From Conidiobolus incongruus B7586 (Eukaryota > Entomophthoromycota > Entomophthoromycetes > Entomophthorales > Conidiobolaceae), in NCBI GenBank assembly GCA_000697335.1, contig JNEM01006938.1, positions 1 through 29,665 on the forward strand: a DNA stretch of 29,665 nt, given 5' to 3'. Every line of letters starts with the position of its first letter. The stretch's first letter is position 1. The notes beneath the pieces were generated by a model. That model worked only from the letters and a program-made list of their open reading frames with translations. It searched no databases and had not been told where the DNA came from. A program made the position numbers and the translations under genes. This document shows positions 1-10,157 of the stretch, in pieces.

Positions 1-300
1 TTGTAAATTTTGAATGATTTTAGAGGGTTTGTGGTTAAGTTTTACTGATACTAAAATAAAAGACTTTTGATGGTCACTATTTGGTTTAAGCATGATTAAA
101 TTAAACAACTAATTTTAAAAAATTCATTTTTTAATCAAAAAAATTATTATATATATATATATATATATATAATTCAAAACTATTTATTTTCCTATTTGTT
201 TTGTATATATTTGCTTATTTGAAACTAATAATATGTTTGAAAAATCAGAAATTAAAAAATTTCCCATTTCTTTGATTCCATGGTAATATTAATATGAATC
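1..300. repeat. Diverged dispersed repeat, copy 1
   Basis: This stretch resembles 26229-26790 in the same orientation. One shared block contains TATTTGGTTTAAG followed by a near-identical 'atgattaaat' (here about 72-102, there about 26301-26330). A second shared block is an 'aaatcaraaattaaaa..ttccca' segment ending in 'ggtaatatta' (about 240-291 here, 26737-26786 there). The copies differ by scattered substitutions and by about 300 extra bases in the second copy. No coding potential or terminal repeats were recognised, so the class is unknown. The repeat may continue to the left of the window. Confidence 0.55.
149..170. repeat. (AT)11 microsatellite
   Basis: An uninterrupted run of eleven AT dinucleotides lies inside repeat copy 1. 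Copy 2 has only a short interrupted AT-rich stretch at the matching place, so the tract expanded in this copy or was lost in the other. Confidence 0.9.
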
Positions 301-947
301 CTGAAATTGAAAAATACTAAGCTCAAGCTTAAATATTATTGAAATAATCAATATTAATGATTTAAAGTATTTTGAAAGTAAGTGATATTACAGCTATTGT
401 CAATAATTGTAAGATTTCAAAGCTTAAATAATCTTGATCAGAGTAAAAATTTTCATTTTATTAATATTAATTTATCATTAAGAAAATTTTTTAGATATTT
501 CAATCTATAATTGATTTAAAAGGAATTAACAATAAAATTTACTAAAAATATTTTAATATTTTAGTAAATCTTATAAGATTTGCTGAATCAGATCGAATTT
601 AATATTCTGATTAACTTGAAGTGGAAAATAATCCCTTTAATTGGTAATTTGCTTGTAGGAGTATTTATCTTTGTTTAAATTTACTGAATATCTATCTAGT
701 TAGTGCACATATCAAAGATTTTAGCTATTATTTCATAGTGTTTATTATAATATTTTCCAAATTCAAATGAAATAATCTGTTTGAAATATCGAGTTTAGAA
801 ATTAATTAAACAGTTACTTTGGATTATAAAAAGAATTATTCGAAAAGTTTTAGTTTTATAAAATATAATTATTCACTTCATAATATCTATTGAATAATTT
901 TTAACAAATATTTTAATTTTAAAATTTATAATTATTACATTCAAATT
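301..947. other. AT-rich intergenic stretch, no gene seen
   Basis: All frames are short and interrupted, and nothing resembles a known domain. The last 100 bases or so presumably hold the promoter and 5' leader of the Kre9-domain gene at 948. Confidence 0.6.
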
Positions 948-1291
948 ATGAAATTCTTACCCTTATATCTTTTATCTTTACTACATGGTTATTTAATAAC
1001 ATCACCGATGGTGCAAAGGGAATCAATTGGAAGGGTAGAAATACTCCACAAACAGTGAAATGGATTAAAACAGATAGCGATCCCATTAATATTGATATTA
1101 TTCTAGTCAGATCACAGCCCCCTTATAGGCAAGTTCTTCAACGCAAATTTGATGGAAGAAAGTTGAAAGCGATTATTAGTCCTCCTCCTGGAGGTTTCCC
1201 CAAGGGTAAAGGATTTAAATTGAATATTCAAAACGGAAACGCGATTATCTATGAATCAAAAGAATTTGAGATTCAAGATTTGGGTGAGTAA
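948..1291 (+). CDS. Small secreted Kre9/Knh-type cell-wall protein, one-base frame break
   Basis: Reading from ATG 948 gives a signal peptide (MKFLPLYLLSLLHGYLITSP). After a one-base frame change at about 1006-1007 comes a domain of about 95 residues: a GINWKG segment, then TVKWIKTDSDPINIDIILV, then SPPPGGFPKGKGFKLNI, ending YESKEFEIQDLGE. The order ITSP..G..W..G..TVKW, then NIDIILV, then PPGG, then a Y.S..F.I ending is that of the fungal Ser/Thr-rich GPI-anchored / Kre9-Knh1 N-terminal family (PF10342), small extracellular proteins linked to the cell wall. Adding one base in the CC-G codon would give the expected ITSPDGAKG, so this is either a sequence error or a freshly broken gene. A GTGAGT donor-like site at 1284 could allow splicing, but no convincing downstream exon is visible. 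No GPI tail or Ser/Thr-rich region follows. Confidence 0.6.
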
Positions 1292-1609
1292 TTTAATTTA
1301 AATAAATAATACACTATATTTAACCGTTTTCCAAAATTATCAAATTCAAATTATTAAATTATTTTATATTTTAATGAATTGATTGAATTAATAACTGCAA
1401 TTGGTTTATATTTGAGATTAAATGAATGAGTTTATGTATAATTTTCTGTTCATTTAAAATTTGACGTCATCTAATCACAAATTTAAAGTAACCAACTCTC
1501 AAATACTAAAACACCCATAATGTTTATTATTAGTATTTATATTTTATTGCATCCAATTCCAAATTTCATATATTTAAAATATAAATAAATTATCAATTAA
1601 TAAACAAAA

Positions 1610-3219
1610 ATGACAGAACTTGTACAAAAAGTATCGAGTCCCATTTATTGTGGCTGCTGGCTAGATGATACCATTTTTGTAGTAGGGGGTGGTGGTGGCT
1701 CCAGTAGGTCCGGAATTTCCAATTTTTTGGTAATATTTATCCATTCCCAATTGTTTATTTACTTATATATTATAGAGTGTTTACAAAGTTGATTTAGAAG
1801 CCAATAATTTAGAATTATTACAAGAGTTGAAACTCAGTGAGGAGGAGGATTGTCCTATGAGTTGTAGTTTTCATCCTAAAGTACTTTTTTAGATTTGAAT
1901 TATATATATGTATATACTTTTTAATAACTAGGTTTTAGAATAATTTATTAGCCTGTGGTATTAATTCTAAACCCGAAGAAATTGAAAAAAATAATAATCA
2001 AAGTTTAAAAATTTTTAAATTTGAGAATAATAAGTAAATAATTTTAATAATTGTTTTATTAAAGACTAATTGAAGTATTTAGATTAGAGTTAACACAAAC
2101 TGAAAAGATTTTAATTTCAATTTCTAAAGATGAATACCAGGTAAAATTAGCTTAAAGTCACATTCCTAATGGTATTAATTAGTTCATTTAGAAAGTAACA
2201 AGGTTTAGCAAATCGGGTGATTTATTACTTTTGGGAAGTGCCGAAGGCCAAGTATATTTTATTTTAATATTATCTTTTCGATTATTTACAAAATTTAGGT
2301 ATCTATTCTCAATACCCAAAATTTTCGCCCTAAGATTAATTCAAAACGTTGTAATGACGAAATGATCGACGATGGAGATTTTAATGAGGACGAGACTTTG
2401 GTAATTAAATTGATGGCTATAGCTTGATATTTTGGACTAATGAGGGATTTAGTTCGCTTCCAGTTCCGACAAAGTAATCCACATTTTCAAGGTAGAAGAT
2501 GGCGAAATGATCGAGAGTTTGGAACCTCCCATTTATAAGAAAACTTCAAGATGTCAATATCGTGCTGTGAGGTAATTGTTTCCATTTTTATGGTTAATTA
2601 ATCAATATTAACTATGTTATAGATTTGGTAGAGGCGACCAATCCTCCAGTTTATATACAGCAATTAATAGTCGTCGCAAAGATCACAGCTACATTAGTAA
2701 ATTCAAAATTGACGGTTTCGAACTATTAAGAACTCAAAGTACTGGTTTAAAACCTATTACTGCAATGGCAATGAGGTAATTCTAATTTCATTCGTATCGA
2801 ATTACACTAATTTAAAATTAGCAACGATGGCAAACTCCTAGCTGTAGCCTTATCTGATTTCAGCGTGAAAATTATTGATGCTAATACACTTAAGGTAATT
2901 TATACATCCCTTGAAACTCCTTCATGCTAACCCTGAGTAGATTCACGCTACTTACAAAAATCTCCACGGTTTCCCCATTACAACCCTGCAATTTTCACCC
3001 CATGATAAATTCTTATTGTCTGGATCTACTGATACTAGTTTTAGAATTACTCGAATTCCAGAGGAGTTCCCAACAGGTAATTGATTACACTTATAGTCGA
3101 TAAGTATATTTATATTTCTTTTAGGATTCCAAAATATGTTATTTATATTAGTTACTATATTAGTATTAATTTTGGCTATTTTGTTGCAATCTGGAATTTT
3201 GGATAAATTATACAATTAA
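1610..3219 (+). CDS. SEC12: Sec12/PREB-type guanine nucleotide exchange factor for Sar1
   Basis: Eleven exons: 1610-1729, 1776-1880, 1939-2033, 2083-2140, 2192-2251, 2299-2400, 2453-2571, 2623-2775, 2822-2894, 2941-3076 and 3125-3219. All junctions are GT-AG and in phase, giving 371 aa. Sec12 activates the GTPase Sar1 on the ER membrane and so starts COPII coat assembly. The sequence shows the family's glycine loop GGGGGSSRSGISN (residues about 26-38), which in yeast Sec12 forms the Sar1-activating K loop. It also has WD-type propeller blades (CSFHP, RFSKSGDLLLLGSAEG, AMSNDGKLLAVALSDFSVKI, LQFSPHDKFLLSGSTD) and a single membrane anchor (about residues 345-361) followed by a very short lumenal tail. 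This is shorter than yeast Sec12 (471 aa), which has a long lumenal tail, and near the size of PREB. The frame is intact; the gene appears functional. Confidence 0.93.
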
Positions 3220-3258
3220 TTCGAAATTTGAATTAGATATTGTTAATTTATATACTTT

Positions 3259-3264
3259 AATAAA
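3259..3264 (+). terminator. AATAAA poly(A) signal of SEC12
   Basis: An AATAAA hexamer lies 40 bases after the SEC12 stop codon. In such AT-rich DNA a hexamer is weak evidence alone, but its position is right for 3' end formation. Confidence 0.35.
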
Positions 3265-3497
3265 AAAATCATATTATTACTATTATAAAACTAATTGAAT
3301 TATATAGTGGTTTCTAAAATAAAATTAATTTTTCGGTTTGTAGATATTTTACTTATTATATGAGTATAATTTGGTTAATTTCATTTTTTTTTCTACTATT
3401 ATATTATAAATCCAGTTTTTATAATACCAAAATATTTAAAACCTTATAAACCCATAATTCCAAATATTTAAAATATTAAATTAAATAAAAAGTATTT

Positions 3498-3564
3498 AAA
3501 AAAAGTAAACAGAATTAGTCTTAGAGTCTATTAAATTCTTATTCTCCCCAAAAAAAGTAAACAG
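3498..3564 (+). repeat. Two direct copies of AAAAAAAGTAAACAG
   Basis: Exact copies lie at 3498-3512 and 3550-3564; a third is at 4351-4365, overlapping the last base of the stop codon of the MYND-like relic. GTAAACA is also the consensus bound by forkhead factors, so the motif could be a binding site. Alternatively it is a trace of local duplication. The second copy is preceded by TCCCC, and a matching GTCCCCAAAA lies just after the third. Confidence 0.6.
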
Positions 3565-3742
3565 AGCTAACTAATTATGGTGTATTAAATAAAGCAAACT
3601 TTATTGAACGATCTCTTTGAATCAGTGAATTTACACTTATACTGCATTTACTTGCGTAGTATTCAATTACAAGAAAGAGGAGTGAAATGCAGTCAAATTG
3701 TTTATTTATTCCTATTAAATGTTAAAAAAAACTATATGAAAT

Positions 3743-4351
3743 ATGGAGAACAAAAAGATTAATTTATTCCTCGTAAAGGTTGATAAAAATAGCTTTGATT
3801 CAGAATTAAATGTTTTGATTAATGATAAACATGCAACTATTGAATATAAAAAAAAGGATATATTATATAATGACAATATAGAAATTGGAAAATTTGATAG
3901 ATACCAAATAAGATACTCAGTGGATGATTGTGAGAAGAATCAAAGCATTTGTCACTGGTGTTTAAGCTCTTTTGAAGAAAATTCAGATATTAGTGAAAAT
4001 GATGATAATGCAGAAAATTTCATTTGTGATAATTGCAGATTTTTATAAGGGTAAAAATTGCCTATGTAAGAATTGCAGCTTCAATTTAAACTGCTATAAA
4101 GGTAGATTTCTTAATATTGCTGAAGAACATTGTAGGTTATTTTTTCCCTTTTTTTATGAAGATCAAATAATCAGAAATTTCTATAATGATTTAAAAAAAA
4201 CTTATCCTCCATATTTTATAAAACTAGTAATGAATATTTATCTAGTTACAATCAATTAGCTTCTAATAACATAAATGAAGCTAAATGTAAAGAGATAGCA
4301 AATAAATTCAATCAACTGGGTTGTAGATTTTGCAATGAAAATGATGAATAA
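3743..4351 (+). pseudogene. MYND/SET (SMYD)-like fragment, frameshifted
   Basis: From ATG 3743 a frame runs 101 codons (to 4048) through CHWC and CDNC pairs. The similarity then continues in a second frame (to about 4231) with CKNCSFNLNC and a later HC, and in a third frame from 4232 to a TAA at 4349. The order CxxC, CxxC, CxxxxxC, then HC, followed by a stretch like YPPYFIKLVMEYLSSY, resembles the MYND zinc finger and following helices of SMYD/Set5-type SET proteins. The N-terminal SET start and the catalytic SET half are not visible. With two frame changes in 600 bases and no plausible introns to join them, this looks like a decayed partial copy. The family call is tentative; another Cys-rich zinc-binding protein is possible. 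Confidence 0.42.
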
Positions 4352-4365
4352 AAAAAAGTAAACAG
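4351..4365 (+). repeat. Third copy of AAAAAAAGTAAACAG
   Basis: Exact match to the copies at 3498 and 3550. It overlaps the end of the MYND-like relic and sits 24 bases before the ALG6 start codon, so copies lie on both sides of the relic. Confidence 0.6.
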
Positions 4366-4389
4366 TAAAAAAAGTCCCCAAAACCTAAA

Positions 4390-6291
4390 ATGACTGCTGT
4401 TGAAAAGCCTCCCAATCCCGACCGTTTCCCAAGTACTCCTCTTGGTCAACTCATGCGTTTTTTCGACATATGTCTCTCAACATTCGGTATTCTCGTATTA
4501 ATGGGTTTCGCTACCTTAGTCCGACTCTGTGTAGGTCTCAACAGTTATTCAGGTAATTTTAAGTCTCGCTACTCCTTCACCAATACCATGACTAAATCCC
4601 GATAGGTGAGTGAAAACCACCAATATTTGGAGACTTTGAAGCTCAGAGACATTGAATGGAGATCACATTACACCTGACTACAAAACTTTGGTATTTTTAC
4701 AATTTACAATATTGGGGATTGGATTATCCTCCGCTATCAGCGTATTGGAGTTGGTTGTGAGCTTTAATGTAACCTTATTATTCTCGATTTTTTTTTCAAA
4801 TATAAACCCTGATTTAGTGTGAATATGTTTAATCCCCCTTGGGTCGCTCTCAACACAAGTCACGGTATAGAAACCCCAACCTTAAAAGTATTTATGAGAA
4901 TATCAGTTATTTTAACGGAATTGGCGACTTTTTTACCTCCGGTTTGGATGTTTTGGCATCTTCAGAAAAATATTGTACTACAGGTAATAGCTTTGAATAT
5001 TTACAATTTTGGTATTAATATGAGGTGGGTCAGAATATTGGTATTGGTTTAACTATTTTCAATCCTGGTTTTATTTTGATTGATCATGGTCATTTTAAGT
5101 AAGTTTTAATTTTTGTAATTTTAGCAGTTGTTTCATGGTCGTAATTAGATATAATTGCGTCATGTTGGGCTTTGCACTTTGGGCAGTCGTCAGCTTTCAT
5201 AAAGATCGCGACATTTTAGTCAGTATCTTCTTCTGTCTAGCACTTTGCTTTAAACAAATGGCCCTGTGTTATGCATTACCCGTATTCTGCTATCTCCTGT
5301 GCAAGTGTATTAAATTGAGGAGTCTGTAAGCTATATATTCATTTTTCATTGACTGGTGCTAATTATTTTAGCTTGTTATTAATCAAACTTGGATTGACTG
5401 TTATCTGTACATTTGCAATTATGTTCCTACCATTCTTGACCGATATGTGCCAATTAAAACAAGTCATCATCCGAATTTTCCCATTAGCTCGAGGTCTCTA
5501 TGAAGATAAGGTTGCTAACGTATAGTGTACACTAAATGTAATTATCAAACTGCGATCTTTATTTAGTGTGGATCAATTAGCCAAATTGAGGTACTTTTTT
5601 TACTATGCAATGAGAATTTTTCTAATAATCCCTAGTGCTGCTGCAACACTTTTGTCAAGTGTGCCATCTCTATTGAATTTGTTAATGAACCCTCACCCCA
5701 AAAGATTGATATACAGTTTAGCAACCGTATCATTATCCTTCTTTTTACTTTCATTTCAAGTTCATGAAAAGTCTATCCTATTCCTCTTTTACCTATTACG
5801 ATGTTGAGCGTTGACGAACCCAAGTTCGTCCAGTGGTTTACTAATATTGCTACTTTTGGGTAATCTTTTTATATTTTATATACTAAATAATATTAAATAT
5901 TTTAATACTTTAGTATGTTTCCATTACTTAAACGAGATCAATTAGTCCTACCCTGCTTTCAACTCTTAGGCTTCTATAACTGGTTGAAACAATTTCCCAA
6001 TCCTTTCAAAGCCCGGTTATTTTTTTTTGGATCGTATAGAACTCGTAAGTCTCCATTAATTTCTACAATTTCATTAATTAAACTTGTATTTAGACTAGCT
6101 ACGCAATCGGTCTCACGCACCATATTTTGGAATATACTTTAAGCCCTCCCAGAAGATTTCCAGATATTTATCCAGTGACTAATGGTATCATCAGTTGTGG
6201 ACAACTCGTAATAATGTGGTGTTATTTAAATTATAGGCAATTCATTATCAAATTCGAAGAGGAGGAAGATGATAAAATTAAAATGGAATAA
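4390..6291 (+). pseudogene. ALG6: Dead full-length copy of ALG6 dolichyl-P-Glc:Man9GlcNAc2-PP-dolichol glucosyltransferase
   Basis: Alg6 is the multi-membrane-span ER enzyme that adds the first glucose to the lipid-linked N-glycan precursor. Eight exon blocks are recognisable: 4390-4552, 4606-4756, 4818-4983, 5025-5098, 5149-5325, 5372-5859, 5914-6044 and 6094-6291. They show family segments in order: [25 protein letters not shown], a HGIETP segment, IDHGHF, EDKVAN, SFQVHEKSI, PPRRFPD, and an acidic tail ending KIKME. The copy is broken. In-frame stops lie at 4611-4613, 4653-4655 (at the invariant Trp after AQRH) and 5523-5525 (at the Trp after EDKVAN). Frame changes lie near 5778 and in the poly-T tract near 6020-6028. 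Two of the stops are simple G-to-A changes of TGG. GDFEAQRH separates it from ALG8. Splice sites are well kept, so decay is recent. A working copy should exist elsewhere. Confidence 0.85.
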
Positions 6292-6506
6292 ATTAATAAT
6301 AATGAATTAATATATTTGAACAAGATCAAAAACGTATAATTGTTATCAATTTCGAAATTATTATGATGCAAAATTGAACAAAAACCAATTTATTTGAGGA
6401 GGAGAAAATATTTATTTCTTCCAATCTAAATTCAAATTACTCAATTGACCCATGAATTCATTCCTAAATTATTATTAACACTTAATCATTCACAAAAAGA
6501 AATCAA

Positions 6507-7243
6507 TTACTTTAAATCTGGCCACAATTTCTCAATTCTTTCAGATTCTTCAATGTTATCTTGTTGGGTAATGACACGAAGTACTGATTTTTTAGAACTT
6601 TCTTGTAATTCACCACAGATTATTAATTCGTCAAGTATGTAATAAGCCTAAATAAAAAAATTGGTTAAAATATTTTTTAGAGAACATTATTGGAAGTGAT
6701 TACTTTGTGGAAATTGAAAATTAAATCTAATTCACAAACCTAAACAATAATTAGAAAAAGATTAGAAATCATAAAATAAAGTTATTTACGTTGCCAAAAT
6801 ATTTGTCTAAAACTTCGACGAATCGATGTAAAATTTCGAGAGTAATAAGTTCGTTATCATCGGGTCCTATCCCAGCGATAAAAAATAAACTTGCGTATCT
6901 ATAAAATTTATCGTTAATACTTTAGAATAAGAATCGGATTTAAAGAGACCTTCTATAGACTAATTTGGTATCTAAATTTAAATTAATAATGAAAATATAC
7001 AATATTTAATAATATAAAATACCTTTGTATTCGATAAAATTACATAATTTTGGCTTCCTTGCCAACACTAATTGAGTTACATCCTTGACGATTTTGTTCT
7101 TCTCCTTCAGACTTATAGTTTGGAACCATTTATTTAGACGTACTTTCCCCTGGCGTGAAATAAGTAGAATAAAATTTATCTAATATTATATTAGATTTTA
7201 TTATAATTCTATTAAATTATTTATAATTGAGAATTACTGCCAT
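6507..7243 (-). CDS. APS1: Clathrin adaptor AP-1 complex small (sigma) subunit
   Basis: Six exons on the minus strand: 7243-7238, 7179-7023, 6971-6950, 6898-6790, 6739-6704 and 6647-6507. All are GT-AG and in phase, giving 156 aa, the usual sigma length. The first exon codes only Met-Ala. Recognisable segments are [100 protein letters not shown]. The LARKPK and [18 protein letters not shown] segments fit AP-1 sigma1 better than sigma2 or sigma3, by recall of the family. The product sits in the AP-1 core at the trans-Golgi and endosomes and helps bind dileucine sorting signals. It converges with the dead ALG6 copy, leaving about 215 bases between stop codons. Intact frame. Confidence 0.93.
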
Positions 7244-7551
7244 ATTAGTTTAATAATTATTATAATATTTATTTTTAATGAATTTATTCAATTTTTTAAT
7301 TTAAATATAAATAAGTTATCCAAGTCACTTAAAATTTATATTAATGATAATCTTAACTCTTTAATTTAACTTTTATGGGATTGGATTGAGGATGTGACGT
7401 CGAATTTATATATTAATTGAACATAATTAATTGATAGCTGGTATTTTGTTACTTATAAAAAAGTCTGCATATATATACTATTTAATACAATTATCAAATA
7501 TCGTTATAATAAATTTTCATTTTAATATTTTATTTTATATTGTTATAATAA

Positions 7552-8381
7552 ATGAATAATCTCATATTTATCAAAAATTTATTCGAGATTGAGGATAATG
7601 CGTCTAACTTAAAGGTAACCTTCACTCCTAATGAGGTTAAGTAAGCTAAATTTTTAAAGCCGATAAATGGTTATAAGTATTTTAATTTGGATTGGCTTTT
7701 GTAATGTTTTTCCTTTTTTACTTTTTTTACATTTTATTGTAATAGTATCAACATCATTTGCTTGAAAATGAATGAACGTAGCATCAGTCCCCATTGCAAC
7801 TTTTCAGATGCAGAGCTAACAATTAAAGAAAGATGTCAACTTGAAAGAAGTGATGAGCGTATTGAAGGTAAATCCTCTAACCAATTCTTCTTTTGAATTT
7901 TGTATTAATATTTTAGTTTTAAAGGTTTGAGAAAGGAAAAAAAACTTGTTGGGGATGTAATTATTAGAGGTTCATAGGATAATTCAAATTTAATTAGCCA
8001 AAATTTGATTTTTAGCTGTTTAATTGAACATAGTATATATATTAATACTATATTAAGAGAGTAATTTCAATTTTGAAAAAAATTAACTAGTTTAAATAAT
8101 CTTGATTCATCTTAATAATGAAGAAAACAATAATTTCAATTATAAATCTATTAATATATTTTTAATTTAGTACTATTGCTAGATTTATTAAGGAATTTGC
8201 ACAACATCAAACTCAATTAAATGAATTGAGAGTTAGAGAACAGTTTATAATTTCGTTTTTTGGATTTTTATCTCTTCATTCATCAAATACTACTACTAGC
8301 ATTATGCTAATATTGATCTATTATTCCATATTTGTACTCATATATCTTGTTTGGTCCATTCGAAATCCGAATATTATTTAA
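7552..8381 (+). pseudogene. p24/TMED (emp24/GOLD) cargo-receptor remnant
   Basis: A first block from ATG 7552 reads to a GTAAGC donor and continues after an acceptor near 7748. Together they give a GOLD-domain end: FTPNEV, then NIICLKMNE, then a strand-like CNFSDAELTI. A distal block (about 8171-8381) gives a coiled-coil-like IARFIKEFAQHQTQLNELR, then VREQF, a polar SSNTTTS turn, a hydrophobic span (IMLILIYYSIFVLIYLVW) and a short tail RNPNII. This order (GOLD, coiled coil, membrane span, short cytosolic tail) is that of p24 proteins, which cycle between ER and Golgi in COPI/COPII vesicles. The signal peptide and first half of the GOLD domain are missing, the linking region (7870-8170) is interrupted by stops, and the tail has no KK or FF sorting motif. 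It is most likely a 5'-truncated, decayed copy. Confidence 0.42.
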
Positions 8382-10157
8382 ACTCAAATTTAGAATAATC
8401 AGAAATTAAGGATTAAATTAATTTTAAATTGATATTTAACAATTCAATTGATGCTTAATCCAAGGTATTTTATTTTCTAATAATTTCAATAGTTATTTGT
8501 TTATTTGAAAAGAAACCTAAAACCATACTTAATATATTATCATCTCCACCCCACCTATTCAAGCTTGTATACGCATTCCGTCCTCACTAAAGGATTAGTC
8601 AACTTAACATAAATTAACAAATCACACTTTATTGAATTTCAATTTTAAATTATATCTCATTCTAACTCAAACTATACTATTAATTCACTCAAATTTCTGT
8701 TGAGATAAATCTTATTAAGATATTTATCCCCAATGCAACCCACTTGATATATTTATTTTCTACAACAAGTTCAGGTCTGCTTATTGCAAATTAATTATAT
8801 AATCGAAATTTGAAAAAAGACGCTGTAATAAAATTATACCATAATTATGAAAAAAATTAATTCAATAACAATAAAATAAATGGCATTATGAGTATTTTTA
8901 AATATAATTTAAGTGTAATTGAGCTTATACATTAATTTGATGTAATTATATATTGTTTTCTATATTTCATTCAAATCCTTAACATTTTGATATTTGGTTA
9001 TTTGTTTGGTAAATTTATTGTCAATTAACATTCAATGAGTTAATTCTTTATTAAAAATTGTCAAAAATAATTTTTTAGGTTTAGAAAATGCAATATTCAC
9101 AAAACTTATATTATTTATTTTAAACTTGGACTCATACAAATTGTATGTAATTTTTTAATATTATTAAATTTCACATGATTTGAATTTTATAATATTTAAG
9201 TACAAGTGATTGATTATGGAATTTTTAAAGTAGAATAACTTTTTAAAACTCATATTAAAAATGAATATAATATCAATAATTAATTAATTTAAATATTATG
9301 GATTAGTATTATATCTAATATTTTTGAATTTTAATTTAATTATTTTAATTAATCCTTTTCAAAATATCTTAGTTTACATTCTGAGTGAACAATTTTAGAA
9401 TATTCTTATTCATTTTATATTATTTTAAATTGATTTTTGACAATTATATCAAAACTGGATTTTTAATAATTTATTTCTGAACTTTATAAAGGTTTACACC
9501 TAATTGAATATATATGAGAGTTCAAAACTGATAAGTACCTAAATTGGTATATTTGGAAATTTGAATCCATTATGCTAATATTTAATCTGAATACCTTAAT
9601 TTAGAATAAACCAAATCTTGAATATATTATTCATAAATAGGAAGTCAATTTTCTAAAATTAACAACTCTAGCAAAAAAATGATTTTACTATAAAAGAATC
9701 CATATTTAAATAATTGAGCTTACAAAATTAATAGCAATGGTAACTTGTATAATTTTAATCTTATTGATATCTCCTGAAGAGAACCAATAATGATATAAAT
9801 AGAATTCGATCATACTGAAAGAGCAATAATTTTGTTTTAAGAAGGTTAAAACTGAAACTTTTAAAGCATAATGTAATTGAAGATCGTATAAAGAAAGAGA
9901 TAATTTGATAGTAAAATTAATTCGGTAGTATATAATTTTAAATATTTTTAGTGTAATAGATCTATATTCGTATAACTATAATTTACAGTATAGCACACCT
10001 AAATTGGTTCATTTTTTTACCTGATAAGCTTTCTTGATAAGAATAATTTGATTTTTGATAAAAAAAACTTACAATTTTACATATTAACTTCATTTTAATA
10101 TTTAATTTTACAATTGGAGGGATGTAAATTAAATTAAATGTTAAAAATTAAAATTAA
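8382..10157. other. AT-rich intergenic stretch, no gene seen
   Basis: Nearly 1.8 kb of low-complexity AT-rich DNA between the p24-like relic and the 3' end of the DnaJ gene. A slightly GC-richer patch at about 8525-8620 has no coding similarity that I recognise. No tRNA, repeat or long frame is seen. Confidence 0.6.

Larger units (their letters stand above)
3220..3742. other. Intergenic region with two copies of a 15-base A-rich motif
   Basis: No gene is seen. It holds the 3' end of SEC12 and two of the three copies of AAAAAAAGTAAACAG listed separately. Confidence 0.6.

Noticed and set aside
4606-4680. UGA read as tryptophan (alternative genetic code)
   Set aside because: TGA stands at the conserved Trp of ALG6 after AQRH, but another conserved Trp in the same gene is TAG. 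Intact genes (GMC, SRPK, GLTP) use TGG for Trp, and AP-1 sigma, for example, ends normally at TAA. Decay explains the stops better.
5520-5567. Intron in ALG6 that would remove the TAG stop
   Set aside because: GT, CTAAAT and TTTAG are present, but the segment encodes family residues (WC.LNVIIKL-like) expected in the protein.
6208-6236. Short intron near the ALG6 3' end
   Set aside because: It would be only 29 bases; the frame reads straight through it with sensible sequence to the KIKME end.
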